64,000 bases of DNA, taken from assembly GCF_963675165.1 (NCBI RefSeq), contig NC_087389.1, positions 5,182,120 to 5,246,119 of the forward strand, in the 5' to 3' direction. Origin of the DNA: Halichondria panicea (taxonomy: Eukaryota > Porifera > Demospongiae > Suberitida > Halichondriidae). How positions within the stretch are numbered: position 1 is the first letter of the stretch; each line of letters begins with the position of its first letter. This document shows, in pieces, positions 33,201 through 46,686 of this stretch. A program made the position numbers and the translations under genes. The notes under the pieces are model-generated. The model saw only the letters and a list, made by a program, of their open reading frames with translations. It ran no database searches and had not been told where the DNA came from.

Positions 33201-35237
33201 CTATGATTATTATAGTTGCTAAGCAATCAAAGTTAAATCTGCCGAAACAAAGCTAATGCCCCGCTTTGTTGAGGGATAGAGCCCATAGTGCTATGGAACC
33301 AGATCACTGCTGTTGTTGGCTAAACTTAAGAATACACCTTGTTAATGCTTTTGAGTACTCAAAATAGGATAACAGTTCAATTCCTTTCTATTTGCAAACT
33401 GTGAGAAGAGTTTGTGACAATAATGACTCAATAATTAGAAAATTGGCTATTGATACAGTAAACACTTAAGTAACCATAAAACTGCGTGAAAGAGAAAATT
33501 CTAACAAACCGAGCAAAAATAGCTAGCGTAACTATAAAGCCACAGAAGAAGTAGAGTAATGTTACAATAGAGTGTCTTATTGCACTAGCTAGTACGCACG
33601 TGCGTATAGTCCATTTGACAGCTGCTGGCACTGACTGAGGATGTGGGACAGGAAGTATTGTTGGCCACAGAGCAGGGGACCCATGATCACCACATGACCT
33701 CCAGGTACAACGGAGGCACCTGCACATGTATGTATGTATATAGATATATAGGACAGGACAAGTCAAAGGTTAACTGTCAGTAGAGTACAGGGTGCATGTG
33801 TATGGTAGTTGACAGTGACAGGGGTTGTATATACACAGTGTTTACTTGTGTGGGAGTGCGTGTTGACATGGTGATGCATTAGTGATGCATTAGTGCTATG
33901 TGTTTTAGAGTGTGCTTGTTTATAGCACTTAAGGTTAGAGAAACAATGCTGTCCCCAGAGTACAAGCAAAAGCAATTAACACATAGCGACCAAGGGATAG
34001 GCACCAGAAGCTTTAGTCTGAATCGAGAGGTGGTCACCACAGACCAAGACATAACAAGTACAGAGAGGGTTGCCAAGTGTAGTCATAAACAAGGCGGGCA
34101 TGTTGCAGCGCCTACGCTAGCTGGGTAGAGTCACAAGTCTGGCCACTACTAACAGTGTATGCTAGGTGGATCATTATAAGGGGGTGAAAACGAAAAACAG
34201 AACCCAAACTGCTGTTCTTTTGATAAGTGTGTGCAAGACACGACAGGTTGACAATCATTTTACAGCTACATAGCTTCGGAGCTGTACGGTACGTGTATAT
34301 TGAAACTCTATAAGCATTCCTGTTTCTATAGCTACTCCCTAAACAATGCAATATTAAGAGACTGCATACATTGGCTATAATACTACCATGCATGCGTGCA
34401 CATACTTTGCTGTAAGTGCTTTCTTAGTAACCAGACTAAGCATCTCCTAACATACCCCAGGGGGGGGGGGTGAAAAATTCTCAAATGAATACGTATAACA
34501 GTTTTAGCTAGCTGGCTGCTCGCTGGCTCTACTGGCAACCACAATACGCCCACACTCAATTATTGGACCTAACCACTGCTGGAACCACACGTACACACAA
34601 GCTACAGCTACATGTACATACATGTACACTGCTTTAGTATACATGCAGGCAGTGCTCTCAATTAGCTTCAAAGAACTAGCTACACCATTATAATCAAATT
34701 ACACATGGACTCTTATTCCTCACCTCAGCAAAGGAGCCAGTGAGACACTAACCAAGTTGTGGTCACCTACTAGTCACTGCTCCTCTGACTACCTGCCAGA
34801 CATTCACATTGTAATAATGTAGTTCCTGCACCACAAAAGAATTTAAACATGAATCTGGGAATCTGGGCATGTAGCGTGGTGTGCCTTTTAGCGCTTAACT
34901 CCCAGGAAAACACTCTACCACAATAATTTAGTCTCAACCCAGAGCCTCTATAGCTGACATAAACAAGATATTGTTGTGTGAAGGCTGTCTATGCTGTAAA
35001 CGCAGTGCTATGGCATCCAGGTAAGTAGATACACTCGTGACAAACAAACAAACAAACGAACCACTATACCCATGGCCGCCCACGCGCGCCTCGGGTAACA
35101 AACAGCTGTATGTAGTATGAGGTACAAGTAGGCACAGGCATGTATAGATTAACTAACATCTGCATGTAGTGTGTTGTATATGCATACTTGGTTTCTAGGC
35201 ATAATTATAACTATTATGCAGGACAGTGCTTATGTAA

Positions 35238-35430
35238 GGATTGTCCATTGTTAAGATTGTCCATTGTACAGAACAGTAGGGATTGTCCATTGTGGCAGGA
35301 TCGTCCATTGTGGCAGGATTGTCCATTGTGGCAGGACGTATATAGTTAAGGATTGTCCATTGTGGCAGGATCGTCCATTGTGGCAGGATTGTCCATTGTG
35401 GCAGGACGTATATAGTTAAGGATTGTCTAT
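35238..35430. repeat. Short tandem repeat, GGATTGTCCATTGTGGCA
   Basis: About nine copies of an 18-base motif (GATTGTCCATTGTGGCAG). They are arranged in a higher-order duplication of ~70 bases ending ACGTATATAGTTAA. Confidence 0.85.
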
Positions 35431-35656
35431 TATTGTCTGGGGTGGTAAGTGTCATATTATAGCATCTATCTCCTACTATACAGTGCCGTATATAATAATT
35501 ATAATCAAGTTACATGCTTCAGAATAACAGTGGCTAAACCAATAGACAATGTGATAGCACCAACCATACAGCTGGTCACCAGTAAGCACCACAATACAGT
35601 TATGGGCACATATAATTTTATTACAAGTAGTATACAAGAATAATTATATGTAAAGG

Positions 35657-35945
35657 CACACCAGACTGACAGACAGTGGTATTTTTGTTTTGTTTCACAG
35701 GTGGCCTGTGAATTATATTATACTAGAATTGGAACAATGAATTTGCATTGCAAACATAATGTTTATACAGAAACTGCAGTGTTCATCACATGACATATGG
35801 GGTAGGCTGACAGACTACCAGACAGTGATCTTTGTTTCACAGGCCACTAGTGAATTACACTTAAAAACAATGAATTTCCTGCTCTGATTTCTGCATTGCC
35901 AACTGCAGCGTCCATCGATCACATGACATACGATAGGCTGAACAA
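35657..35945. repeat. Imperfect ~150-bp tandem duplication
   Basis: Both halves contain AGGC(A/T)GACAGAC-type starts, CAGACAGTG, TTTGTTTCACAGG, GTGAATTA, ACAATGAATTT and CATCACATGACATA in the same order. Confidence 0.65.
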
Positions 35946-36777
35946 TAAACCACAATAAAACCATTATAATAAGGGACAATTATCACATTGTTGTCAATAA
36001 TTTTAACTTGTTAAAAAACGAGCACCACCGGTAAGCTTTGCTAGAGAAAACCTAACTGATCATGAATACCATTCAATGGACTCACCTAGTTACACAGTGC
36101 TGACGCGGCTACTCTATGTCTCCAGTGGCACACACGTGTGAGTACCTGATCAATGGAGCGTACCACACACTTGCACCTGGCGCCATTACGACTAGCTAGT
36201 ACTACTTCCTATAATAGCCCATTGTCCCATCTTCCTAAACCATCGTGCACTCCTATAGCATTCCCCTTATAGGCATGACATCATCATCTCTTACCCGGTA
36301 ACCGGGACATTCTAATACCCCCTAGGCTAGTATTATACTTATGATAAATGTGAGGGGACTGCACCTGGGCACAAGAAAACATATAACACAAAACAAGCTT
36401 CCCAAGTTCCCTGTGATAATCTAATTAATTTTGTTTACATAATTATAGTCAGCATACATGTATACAAGTATACAGGACTGGAATACTGCATTGGCTTCCG
36501 TTCCACCAAGGAGATGTAAAATTCCCATTACATCATACGTATTTTGGTGAGCTAGCTAGCTACCGTAATCTGATAACAGTGAGAGTCAAAGAGCACCTAA
36601 TTATAGGCACTCAGCTATAATCCCCTAGGGCAGTACACCACTACAATGGAATGTAGGTAGTGACAATTTTATACTAGAATTCAAACAGTGAGAAAATTAT
36701 AAATTTGTAGCGGAATTGTAACAGTGTTCGAGAAACAAACAGGGTACATGACTACATGACTACATAGCCATATATAT

Positions 36778-37090
36778 GAAGTAGGTATTTCTAGGATACA
36801 TAGCTCTATCATGTGCGAGGAGGAAACATTCGATACCTGTGAAACAAGATATGGCTTTCATTAATAATTATAGCTAAATCAGCGTTGTGCAGTATCTCGG
36901 AAACACTATAATGCTGATTATATCATGTAACTACGGAGTGGTATCTAGGATACATAGCTGATGTGCGAGGAGGAAACATTCGATACTGACTCGATCATCA
37001 GTGAAATAAAATACGGCTTTCATTAACATAGCTGAATCAGGGTTGTGTAGTATCTCTAACACGGAAATGTTATTATATCAAGTAGCTAAG
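36778..37090. repeat. Imperfect ~155-bp tandem duplication
   Basis: Two copies share ATGTGCGAGGAGGAAACATT, CGATAC, GGCTTTCATTAA and GTTGTG(C/T)AGTATCTC in order; the second begins near 36940. Confidence 0.8.
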
Positions 37091-37633
37091 TTTAGTGTAT
37101 TAATGCTTACAGGTATTCGTCTCGTCTCCTACATAAAAAAGTAATATTATTATGTTTTGTATATAATTATTCACAGCACCAGCCTACACACACTACACAC
37201 ACTACTCACACTACTCACACTACTCACACTATTCACACTATTATATTCACAGATCTAGAGGCAGCCAGAGGAAAAAGTACATAATTATTAGGAAAATGCT
37301 ATAAATAAGTGTATTCACTGTTTCCTAGTAGTAGTAGTCTACAAGAGTTCCAGTTCCAGTGACAATAATAGAATGTTTAGCATTGTTACATACATGTTCA
37401 TATACAGCTAGCTAGGAGGTTATAGTGTCATGGGATTATTGAACACAGCCTATATATACTCACACACTCACAAGAGAATTGTCTTGCTAATTGACAGCTA
37501 GCTACACAATTGTAATTGTAAAGCCAGCCCATAAATGCAAAGGTCACACTACGTTTATTTCTGACAATGCTTATGAATATCAAGGACATTGTTTCAACAG
37601 CTCAAGTAGATCTGTATCCCTCACCTGCCAGTA

Positions 37634-40310
37634 ATGAATAGCAGATGTCGGCTACTGACCTCCCCTGGCCCTCATCTTGTCAGCTGGAGGCTGCACAGAG
37701 CCAAGAAGAAGCATGCAGCTGTAAGACTCCATATTGTCAGAGCCATGTGCGGTGGCAGGACAAGTGGTGGGTGGGCCTTTAATGACCAGTTGACATTGAG
37801 GAAAGACATGACAGGGAGTGTGTGTTTTAAAGGGGCCTCTCTTATGTCCCTAGCAGCTGTCAACAATCACGACATATCTGTCTCTGGTTTTAAATCACAC
37901 TGGGTTAAAGTTCTCACTCATCGGGAAATACCCGATCCCTACTGGTCCGTTAAATGGATCACTGAGCATGTGCAGAAGACAATCGTCCAATCGGATTCAT
38001 CCCCCCAGGTACCTCACCGTGTAAGTAAGTTATAAATATATGAGGAGACAGAAATATTACGCGTGCAACAGAACACCTCTGTTGTGTGTACTGTACGGTA
38101 ACATTGTAATGCAAAGGATTCATGAGATCATACACATTGGTATGTACCTCAATAAAGGATTTATAGTAGGCCCGCCCGAGACCAATGCAACTCTTCATGC
38201 TGCCATAGTGATGGTTTAATATATATATATATAGGATGGTTTTAGCGGAACGGAATGGTGAATGAGATCAGCTGGGCGTATCATTGTCCAATGATATAGC
38301 ACGCTCAAGTCATACACACACACACATGTATCATGTGTGTGTGTGTATGTATAACACAATAATATGGAATGTGTTGTGTTCGGTATCATATTACACTTCA
38401 AACAGTGGGAGAGGGGGTGGTTCATATTTGGTTAAGCACTGTATGAATAGGTTGCATCCTGATGCGATAGCGAAGGCATTATTCATATATTCAAATGGAT
38501 ATCATTAATTGTAGTCATTTTTGTTTGTTTTGTACAGGCCCACTGGTTGTCACGGGAACAAGTAGATGCAGCCAACACAATGCTGAGTCAGCGACTACTA
38601 AGGTAGAGACTACCGCTAGTAGTCATGTGTGTGTGAATTCTTTAATGGTTGTGCAGTAGTCATTTCTCAGGCTTGGTCATTTCTCAGGCTTGTGTTGAGG
38701 TCATGGTAGGCCGCATGATAGTATGTACAGGATATAATATTCTGTATTTGGTGTGTATGGATTAGACCTCCTCCTCTGACAGCTGCACTGGTAGTGATGT
38801 GTGTTGTGCATCATGAATGTTGCTAACAGCTAACGTGCTAAGCATATTTACGTCAATTATAGCTATAATTTGTGGGATAATTATGTCTGTTTAATTGCAA
38901 TTTCGTGAGTGTTATTATTAGTGGAGAAGATTTGACGGTTGTTTTTTTGCAGGGTTCCTGTTCAGTACATCATTGGTGAATGGGATTTCCGGACTTTGAC
39001 CCTTGCAATGAGACCGCCCGTGTTCATTCCGGAGCCAGAAACTGAAGTAGGTAAGTGTGTGTGTATACTGGGTGAATTTTTATTTCGGATAGTTTGTATA
39101 CTAATGATGACGTAAGATCTAGCTATTGTGCATTTATAATTTTGCAGTTTGCTTTGAATACAAGGAAATTTTCACCACATGAAAAAACCAGCTGCATCCT
39201 ATATCATATTAGGAGTGGTCACTATAATTATTGGTGTGGGCTAAAAACGTCATCCAGTAATGATGGATAAGGCCAAAGAGTCTAATGGTAGTGTGGTATA
39301 TTGTGGGTTCACATACACCCACCCGCCACCGCATGGAATGAGTTGATCCCAGAAGAGTTAGATTGTTGCCAAGTGACTATAGGTATTATGTAAGCCATTT
39401 TCTAGGTTATGTGGGATGTGGTGACCAGCTGGGGACTTGTGGTAGGGAGTGTTGAACAACAAGTGTGTGGGGAGATGGGGCAGCTAGTGTGGACTGTGGG
39501 GAGAGTGTTTACTCATTGTGTGTTCAATGGCCTGGGAATGTTATTATAGGAAGGCTGATAAGAACTAAAATGTTTGTACAATGTCTGCCCATTGTTCATT
39601 AGTCTGGTAGTGTCTTGTATATACATGCATGTAGTAGAGACAGCTTACTACAAACAAAGGTAGCTATAGTAACAACTTGAACCTGTTAATCTAGTACTGC
39701 CAATTTCAAAACCCTCAAACTAATTGAGTGGCTACTAGGCCCTGGCAAATTATGCTCCTTTTTCTGCCTATTATGCTTTTGAGCAGTGCCCCAAATTCAG
39801 CCTATTATGCTCGTCGAAAGAACCCATTATGCCCAATATTGACGTCATAAATAATCTTTTTTCAGCAGTAGTAACAACTCTTGTTGTATTGTACATTTCA
39901 ATACAACAAGAGATAATTTCATTTGTAACATAACTGAAGACAGAAGATTCTTCTAGATTTAAAAGAGGCATTTAAAAGAGAAAAAACATGTTCAGCAGCA
40001 GCAGAGGACCGTTGCATTTGCACCAAATTCAAAATTTTAACCCTATTATGCCCCAATTATGCCAGCATCCTATTATGCCCCAAATTATGCCGGCATAATT
40101 TGCCAGGGCCTAGTGGCTACCTCTATAGCTATAGTGGCTAGTGGCGTGTTGATGTCTGATAGACCATTTTTATATTTTATACTGTAGGAGCTGGTTGGTC
40201 TTGTACTGGACGAGTTGCTTAGTGACCAGTCACGGGGGGACGTTAAGTTCTTGGATTTGTGTTGTGGCAGTGGGGCAATTGCCATCTCTCTGCTCACAGA
40301 GTGTGCACAG

Positions 40311-40350
<40 letters not shown>

Positions 40351-43300
40351 TGTGGATTTGTGTGAGGGTGTGTGTGTGTGTGTGTGTGTGTTTTTAGAAG
40401 GCCAGTATACAAAAGTATGGCCGGTGTGTGTGGATTGTGTGTTGTTTTGATTGCTCTAACTGTTTCTTGACACGCTCCATTGGTTTAGATGAGTGGCCAT
40501 GCACTGGACATATCTGAAGAGGCTGTTATGCTGACCAGGGAAAATGCAACAAAGTATGTGTGTGTTGTGTGTGTGTGTGTGTATTCATGCACTGTATGTC
40601 TGTAGCATGCTTCCTTAGGGGGAAATCCAGCACAGGGGGTACCTTCCAGGCACTGTGTTGTGTTCCTGCAACCTTACTAATGGGACTTCCTCTAATATTG
40701 TATTTTCTCACACACACACACACACACACATTATGCATACACATCCCATCCACACATCCACACACAATCCCCCCCACACACACATTCACACACAATCCCC
40801 CCCACACACACATCCACACACAACCCCCCCCACACACAATCCCCCCACACACACACACACAATCCCCCTCTCACACACACACAACCCCCCCTCCCCCCAC
40901 GCACACACAGGCACGGTGTATCTGATCGACTGCACACACTTCACTGTCCCCTTGACGAGTGTCTACAGCAGCTGGAGGAGCACCGGGTGACCTTTGACCT
41001 CATCATCAGCAACCCACCTTACATAGCAAGTAGCAGGCTACCTCACGTGCAAGCTGAGGTACAGAGGTATGTTACTATATAATATAGGGGTGTGGTCTTT
41101 GGTAGATCATAGGCATGAGGTGTATAATATTACCCTGCATAACAAAGCACGTTGGCTAAGAGATACTAAAACACACATAGATAAACTGGATCACTTTTAT
41201 CGGCTAACTATAGATCAAGCTACATGTATATACATCAATTATATCCTCATTCAGTCTTCGTTACTGTAATAGCTGTTTCCTCTAAACACACTGTAATTCG
41301 TGTACAATGTGGCTCCTTATTCGGGGACTTGAAGGGTCCTCTGTATAGATACACAACTAACCCGTGTTTATGTTGGTGGCCAGGTCATGCACACAGTGAT
41401 ATCACTGTGTTTGTGTACGATGGGAGCTCGCTTATTTATACGTGTGTTTACATTTCCATAATAACGTATGTTTACGTTGTACGTCCTTCTTCTAAGGATA
41501 TATAGGCTGACTAAGTTTGGCTGCGTATCCATGGGTATTAAATATTGTAATCATTTATGGCGTGTATACCCCAGAGAAAGTGTTACTATTTACTATGGCT
41601 CGTGAAAACAGGGACATTACATCATCATCTGTGTGCCCCTCGTACGTACGTACGTAGGAAGGTCATCCTACTGGGGATGGGAATGAGGTTGTTTAGACAG
41701 GCAAAGGATAATACTAGTGCTTCAGTAGAGTTCACCAGCTATATCCTTGGTTGTGCTGGGTTCCTAGTGCATAGTGCAGGAGAGTGCTTCAGTCATCAGC
41801 TGTCCTATACCTATACTTATTATCAAGACCTCCTACGGTGTAGCTATGTTTTTTTGTGTATAGTCATTAATTTTCCTGCATGGCTTCAGAGGATTATACA
41901 ACAGTGATGCTCGTGCTTCACCCGCTACACGTATCCTCATCCATAATATGCCTTGGGACAGAAAATTAATTATGGTAAAGCTGACAAGCTGACAGTGTGT
42001 GTGTGTGTGTCTATTCCAGCTGTAACTGCTCAAACGTTGTGACATGCAGGATATGGGGGGTGATCAGTGCCAAAACCTCCAGTTCTTTTTATTTAGTATT
42101 AACATTATTTGCATGGTAAAGTTCTACATACAAATGACACGCTCTCTCTCTTATTTGCATGTGAAGTTCTACGTACAAATGATACTCTCATTTGCATGGT
42201 GAAGTTCTACATACAAATGACACGCTCTCTCTTATTTGCATGGTGATTTTCTACATACAAATGATACTCTCATTTGCATGGTGAAGTTCTACATATAAAT
42301 GATACTCTTATTTGCATGGTGAAGTTCTATATGATGAAAGTTCTACATACAAATGAGAAGTTCTACATACAAATAACGCTGCATGGCAAATGATATAAGC
42401 TTTGTTAGTTTTACAATGACACTCTCATATATATTTGCATTGACTTGAAACCACTCCCTTTTTCATCTATAAGGAAGGGCTCGGATGAAAAAGGGAAGGT
42501 TGGAATACAATTAGAACAAACCACTATAACTACATAATGTGTGGGTGTTTATTCAGCTTTGATCCCAGACCCCGTCAGAAATGTATTTTATACTCGAGGC
42601 TATATAGCAACAGAAATAGTACATGCGTGAGTGGTGGCACGCAAGTTGTTAGGACGTTAACATTGTGGGAGCGTGACATTCTTCACGCATGCCCCTATAG
42701 CTAGGACAACTGTAAATTTATAGTGGCATGTTGAAGGAGGACACAATTAACATTATAGTATAGACGGACATTGTAATTAACATATCAACTACGTGTTGGA
42801 CACGCCCGCTCATGTGGCAATCCTTTTTGGTCACATAAGTGGGCGTGTCCAATAACGGAGTTAAAAAAATTACTCTCTCCCCTGAGCCTTTTCTTAGGTG
42901 AAAAGGAGTAGTTTCCAGTTTAGCAAATTAACTATGCAAATGCGAGAGTATCATTTGTATGTAGAACTTCACCATGTAAATGAGAGTATCATTTGTATGT
43001 AGAACTTCACCATGTAAATGAGAGTATCATTTGTATGTAGAACTTCACCATGCAGATGAGAGTATCATTTGTATGTAGAACTTCCCCATGCAAATGAGAG
43101 TATCATTTGTATGTAGAACTTCACCATGCAAACAAGAGAGAGCGTGTCATTTGTATGTAGAACTTCACCATGCAAATGAGAGTATCATTTGTATGTAGAA
43201 CTTCACCATGCAAATAAGAGAGAGCTCGTCATTTGTATGTAGAACTTCACTATGCAAATGATTTTAGTAATAAATAAAAAGAGCTGGAGGTTTTGGCACT

Positions 43301-46300
43301 GATCACCCCCCATAGCAGGAAAGCTAACAATGTGTTGAAGTCATTAGTTTGCCTGGCTTCAGTAAAGTACCCTTATCTTTTTGTGGGCTACTCAAAAGTG
43401 GCCAATTTGTTTTGCTGGCCACTTAAAAGCTGTAACAACAAACCTGTAATGGCTTCCTAAAGAGTGTAGACCAATTTTACAGTCTAATTTTCACCATTGC
43501 CAGGTCTCTTTGTTCTCTAGATCTGACCAATTATTCCTTTTGAAATGGTTTCCAAAACATTCTTTCTTTGGTTAATAGCTCTATAGATGTCCTACCTGGC
43601 ATATTATAATCATGCTCCCATACCAATCACAATATTAGCATTGCTGCACAAAGCCTGCCATGGATAACCCTTTGATGTATCCTACTCCTGTGATCATGTG
43701 ACCCCCCACCTTGCATGCACGCACACTGTCAACCATTGTAGGCACCTGTGCGCATTTGATACCAAAAAATGTATAGAAGAGTATTTTGATCGCCCAGATA
43801 ATGAGATTTTAATTGCTTGGTTGTGTAGGTATGTGGATCAGAGAGCTCTTGATGGTGGAGATGACGGCCTGCGGCCGGTTGCTAAGATACTGTCCATCTC
43901 CAAACATCTGCTGTCAGAAGAGGGGTAGGTCGAGAGCTACGCATTTTACTCACTTAGTAATAGTTATAACATGGGCACGAGGGATTGTATGGTGTATATT
44001 GCACTGAAGCACGAGGATGAAGCCCTGAGGGCTGAGTGCAGTGTACACCATTCATTCTGAGTGCACGAACAAGGCGATCAATCCCTGTACCTGTATATTT
44101 TACTGTAAGCCTGGCGGCATTCATTTTGTTTTATCCCTCAAGGCTTTGTGGTCACATAGCAACAGCATAGCAACGGAATATAATGTTATGAGGCCTGGAA
44201 ATATTAAAATCGTCCTAGGGATTTTTTTGCCTTGTCAAGCATACTCATTCCATGAAATCACAATTTTAACTATGAGGCACAGGAAATAAAAAATAATAAT
44301 GTGCACTAGAAATTGCCCCAGGGACTTTTTTAATCTTGGATACTTATAATCATCTGTATCCAAGCAACGTTTATGTGTGTGTGCGTGTGCGTGTGTAGTT
44401 CAGTTGGAAGATGTGCACAAGAAACAGTGAATTTTGTTAGCAATAATTAACTTCCTTCGTTTGTAGTGTCATACATACATGTAGCTGCAACGTAGGTGCT
44501 CCATGAATCACCTTCAGTTGACTCCAGCTGCAACAGTTACTCGCTGTCTAATCACCCAATTCTTGGCATTAAATAGGTCATAATTATTATACAGTCATCA
44601 TACATTTTATTTCTGTATAGCCCACCCCTACCACCGTGTGTTCTGTATAGCCCACCCCTACCCCTGTGTGTTCTGTGTATAGCCCCACCCCTACCCCCGT
44701 GTGTTGCTACTAATTAACTTGTACTTTAATAATTATTATGCTTCATTGACTATAATAATAATTATGAGGCAGGAAATAACGGTGTTTTGTAGTGCGTACA
44801 GCAACAGAAATAGTCCCAGGGACTTTTTGACTGCATTAGTGCATAAGACATTATTCCGGGTGGAATGCAACTAACCATGCAGCATAATGTAGCCTCTGCC
44901 TCTCTATAAGTGATCACACTTCATGACATCANNNNNNNNNNNNNNNNNNNNNNNNNNNNNNNNNNNNNNNNNNNNNNNNNNNNNNNNNNNNNNNNNNNNN
45001 NNNNNNNNNNNNNNNNNNNNNNNNNNNNNNNNNNNNNNNNNNNNNNNNNNNNNNNNNNNNNNNNNNNNNNNNNNNNNNNNNNNNNNNNNNNNNNNNNNNN
45101 NNNNNNNNNNNNNNNNNNNNNNNNNNNNNNNATTAATGTTGTGTAGTACCTGCATAGCTATTATAATATGGACGCTTCAAAGCTGTTTATATTTGTAGCC
45201 TTCACTGTATCTATGGTTTCCTATGTTTTCATTTCAACTGGATATGACTGCCTTAGTAAGAGTATACACGTTCTGTTTGTGTGTGGTCGCTGCATTCAGT
45301 TATGAATATGAACTTTCAAGAATTTGAACTTCACTTTGACCTCATGTGAAGGTTCCAGCTCATGCTAGGAGGGCCAGAGGTGACCCATGACATAATACCT
45401 CTTCCTGTTCTTAGCCTTGTGTGAAGTGTATGTGTCTAGTGCCAATGCATGCAAAAGTATATGCAGTGATCGATGTACGTGCCCTGAAGTATGCAATGAT
45501 GTACCCAGAAGTCATTGCACGAGTTGTCCTCTTTTAAAGAGCTATTTTTGTCTATAGTACCAGCCACTACCGACCAGTGTGGGCACATCCGCAGGAGTGC
45601 TATGTTTGTATACACTCAGTAATAATTAATTGCCAATGTACTGAGGAGTCTTTGAACAATGGAGGCATTAATAGCAGTCGCATTGTCAGTCAGCGTGGGT
45701 TTGGGAAGGGGAGGGGGACTAAGAACACTTTTCAGAAGATTGTCGATCCACTAGTATTGTGCAGGTACCATATCGCACTAAATCGATACTGTTATCTCGT
45801 ATAATGACTTGTTGTGTATTCATTGCAGGCAACTTTGGCTGGAGACGGATACCGGACAGGCTAACGATATTCAGAGGCTGCTATTGACCAATCACAGCTC
45901 AGAGTTGGAGTACAGCACGAGCTACAATGACTTCACTAACAGGTGATGACTATTATTGTTTTGCAGGTGTGTTTACACAATGTGCTGGCCACTTTTCATT
46001 CCCTAATGACTAGATTCCATGTAGCACTACAGTATTATTGACAGCTTTGTATTGGAGAAAACACTGTTATGTCTTCTGTTTCAGTGAGGTATGCAAAGTA
46101 ACCATAATTACTAGAATGTTTTGCGAGCATCAAACATAATTATAATTATGCAAACTTTGTGATAGTTAAGTGATCGATTCACAACAATAAAATAAAAATT
46201 GCAAAACCTAAATGAAATACACTATTGCCAGGCATCGCAAAGAGTCCATTTTTCTGCTGATTTGCCTCATTCACAAAGGTTTTTCACCAGCAAAATATTA

Positions 46301-46393
46301 TATTCTAAATACGGTAAGTCCTGTTCATGTATAATGCATAGTTCCATTCCATTGTCCAGGTCACGGTTCCACAAGCTGACAAGGAGAAAATGA
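37634..46393 (+). CDS. HEMK1: HEMK1: mitochondrial release-factor glutamine N5-methyltransferase
   Basis: Nine exons in phase: 37634-38008, 38538-38602, 38953-39046, 40188-40310, 40489-40553, 40911-41066, 43829-43924, 45829-45942, 46360-46393; 373 residues. The first ~50 residues are Arg/Lys-rich and lack acidic residues, as in a mitochondrial presequence. The N-terminal helical domain follows ([16 protein letters not shown]), then [12 protein letters not shown], the SAM-binding [15 protein letters not shown], and the catalytic NPPY ([10 protein letters not shown]) that binds the target glutamine. The C-terminus has ALDGGDDGL and ends RFHKLTRRK. Order and spacing match the PrmC/HemK family (human about 340 residues). 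One oddity: the family's PRPETE motif reads PEPETE here. It should methylate the GGQ glutamine of mitochondrial release factors. Introns hold a hAT-like MITE, a 1.26 kb foldback element and the assembly gap. Confidence 0.93.
39736..40112. repeat. hAT-like MITE with 8-bp target duplication
   Basis: Ends are TAGGCCCTGGCAAATTATGC and GCATAATTTGCCAGGGCCTA. The 8-base sequence GTGGCTAC flanks both sides (39728-39735 and 40113-40120). Length 377 bases. 8-bp duplications and TAGG/CCTA-type ends are characteristic of hAT elements. The interior repeats TATTATGC words and has no ORF. It lies in HEMK1 intron 3. Confidence 0.88.
40684..40905. repeat. CA-rich low-complexity tract abutting a 3' splice site
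   Basis: (CA)n interspersed with C-runs (CACACACAATCCCCCC units) fills the end of HEMK1 intron 5 up to the acceptor at 40910, whereas the intron begins with TG repeats. Confidence 0.9.
42054..43312. repeat. 1.26-kb foldback element with minisatellite arms
   Basis: Terminal inverted repeats of at least 45 bases begin TGGGGGGTGATCAGTGCCAA and end as the reverse complement; TA flanks both ends (42052-42053 and 43313-43314). Each arm is a tandem array of a ~37-base unit (ATTTGCATGGTGAAGTTCTA, CATACAAATGATACTCT), with the right arm in inverse orientation. Two smaller hairpins sit in the centre (around 42455-42505 and 42795-42855, the latter GTTGGACACGCCC ... GGGCGTGTCCAA). No ORF. It resides in HEMK1 intron 6. 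Confidence 0.88.
44611..44705. repeat. Three-copy ~30-bp tandem repeat
   Basis: Three units of TTCTGTATAGCCCACCCCTA followed by CCNCCGTGTG, in HEMK1 intron 7 just before the assembly gap. Confidence 0.85.
44932..45131. other. Assembly gap (200 N)
   Basis: Exactly 200 Ns, probably a scaffolding gap of nominal size, within HEMK1 intron 7. Flanking coding phases (exons ending 43924 and starting 45829) join correctly, so no coding exon needs to be missing. Confidence 0.99.
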
Positions 46394-46402
46394 GGCCTTG
46401 CA

Positions 46403-46686
46403 CATAATTAACATTTAACTTCAATGACCCTTTACCTGTTTGGCTTTTAATAACTTTACCTGCGGCTTTGTGTCAATGCATAATTAATATGTTATTTAAA
46501 TGACCCTTTACCTGTGGTTTGTGTCAACGCATAATTAATATGTTATTTAAATGACCCTTTACCTGTGGTTGGTGTCAACGCATAATTAATATGTTATTTA
46601 AATGACCCTTTACCTGTGGCTTTGTGTCAATGCATAATTAATATGTTATTTAAATGACCCTTTACCTGTGGCTTTGTGTCAATGCA
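46403..46686. repeat. Five-copy ~51-54-bp tandem repeat
   Basis: Units read roughly TAATTAATATGTTATTTAAA, TGACCCTTTACCTGTGG, TTTGTGTCAATGCA. It starts immediately after the HEMK1 stop codon, so the transcript's 3' UTR probably includes it. Confidence 0.85.

Larger units (their letters stand above)
31987..37633. other. Intergenic region, repeat-rich, one copy of a duplicated block
   Basis: Kinase 3' flank, then repeat families and the left copy of a block duplicated at 47.7-52.8 kb. Matching landmarks are AGCAGGGGACCCATG (33674 and 47842), CATCTCCTAACAT (34440 and 48301) and ACCACACGTACACACA (34584 and 48485). The vanin-like gene present in the other copy is not visible here. I see no gene in this stretch. 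Confidence 0.5.

Noticed and set aside
40526-40990. Long Thr/His/Pro-rich and Gly/Cys/Val-rich frames
   Set aside because: Translations of the CA/C-rich tract at the end of HEMK1 intron 5; only 40911-41066 is a real exon.
42065-43260. Regular direct repeats that at first suggested a CRISPR-like array
   Set aside because: Units are adjacent without unique spacers, occur as two inverted arms, and belong to a TA-flanked foldback element in a eukaryotic intron.
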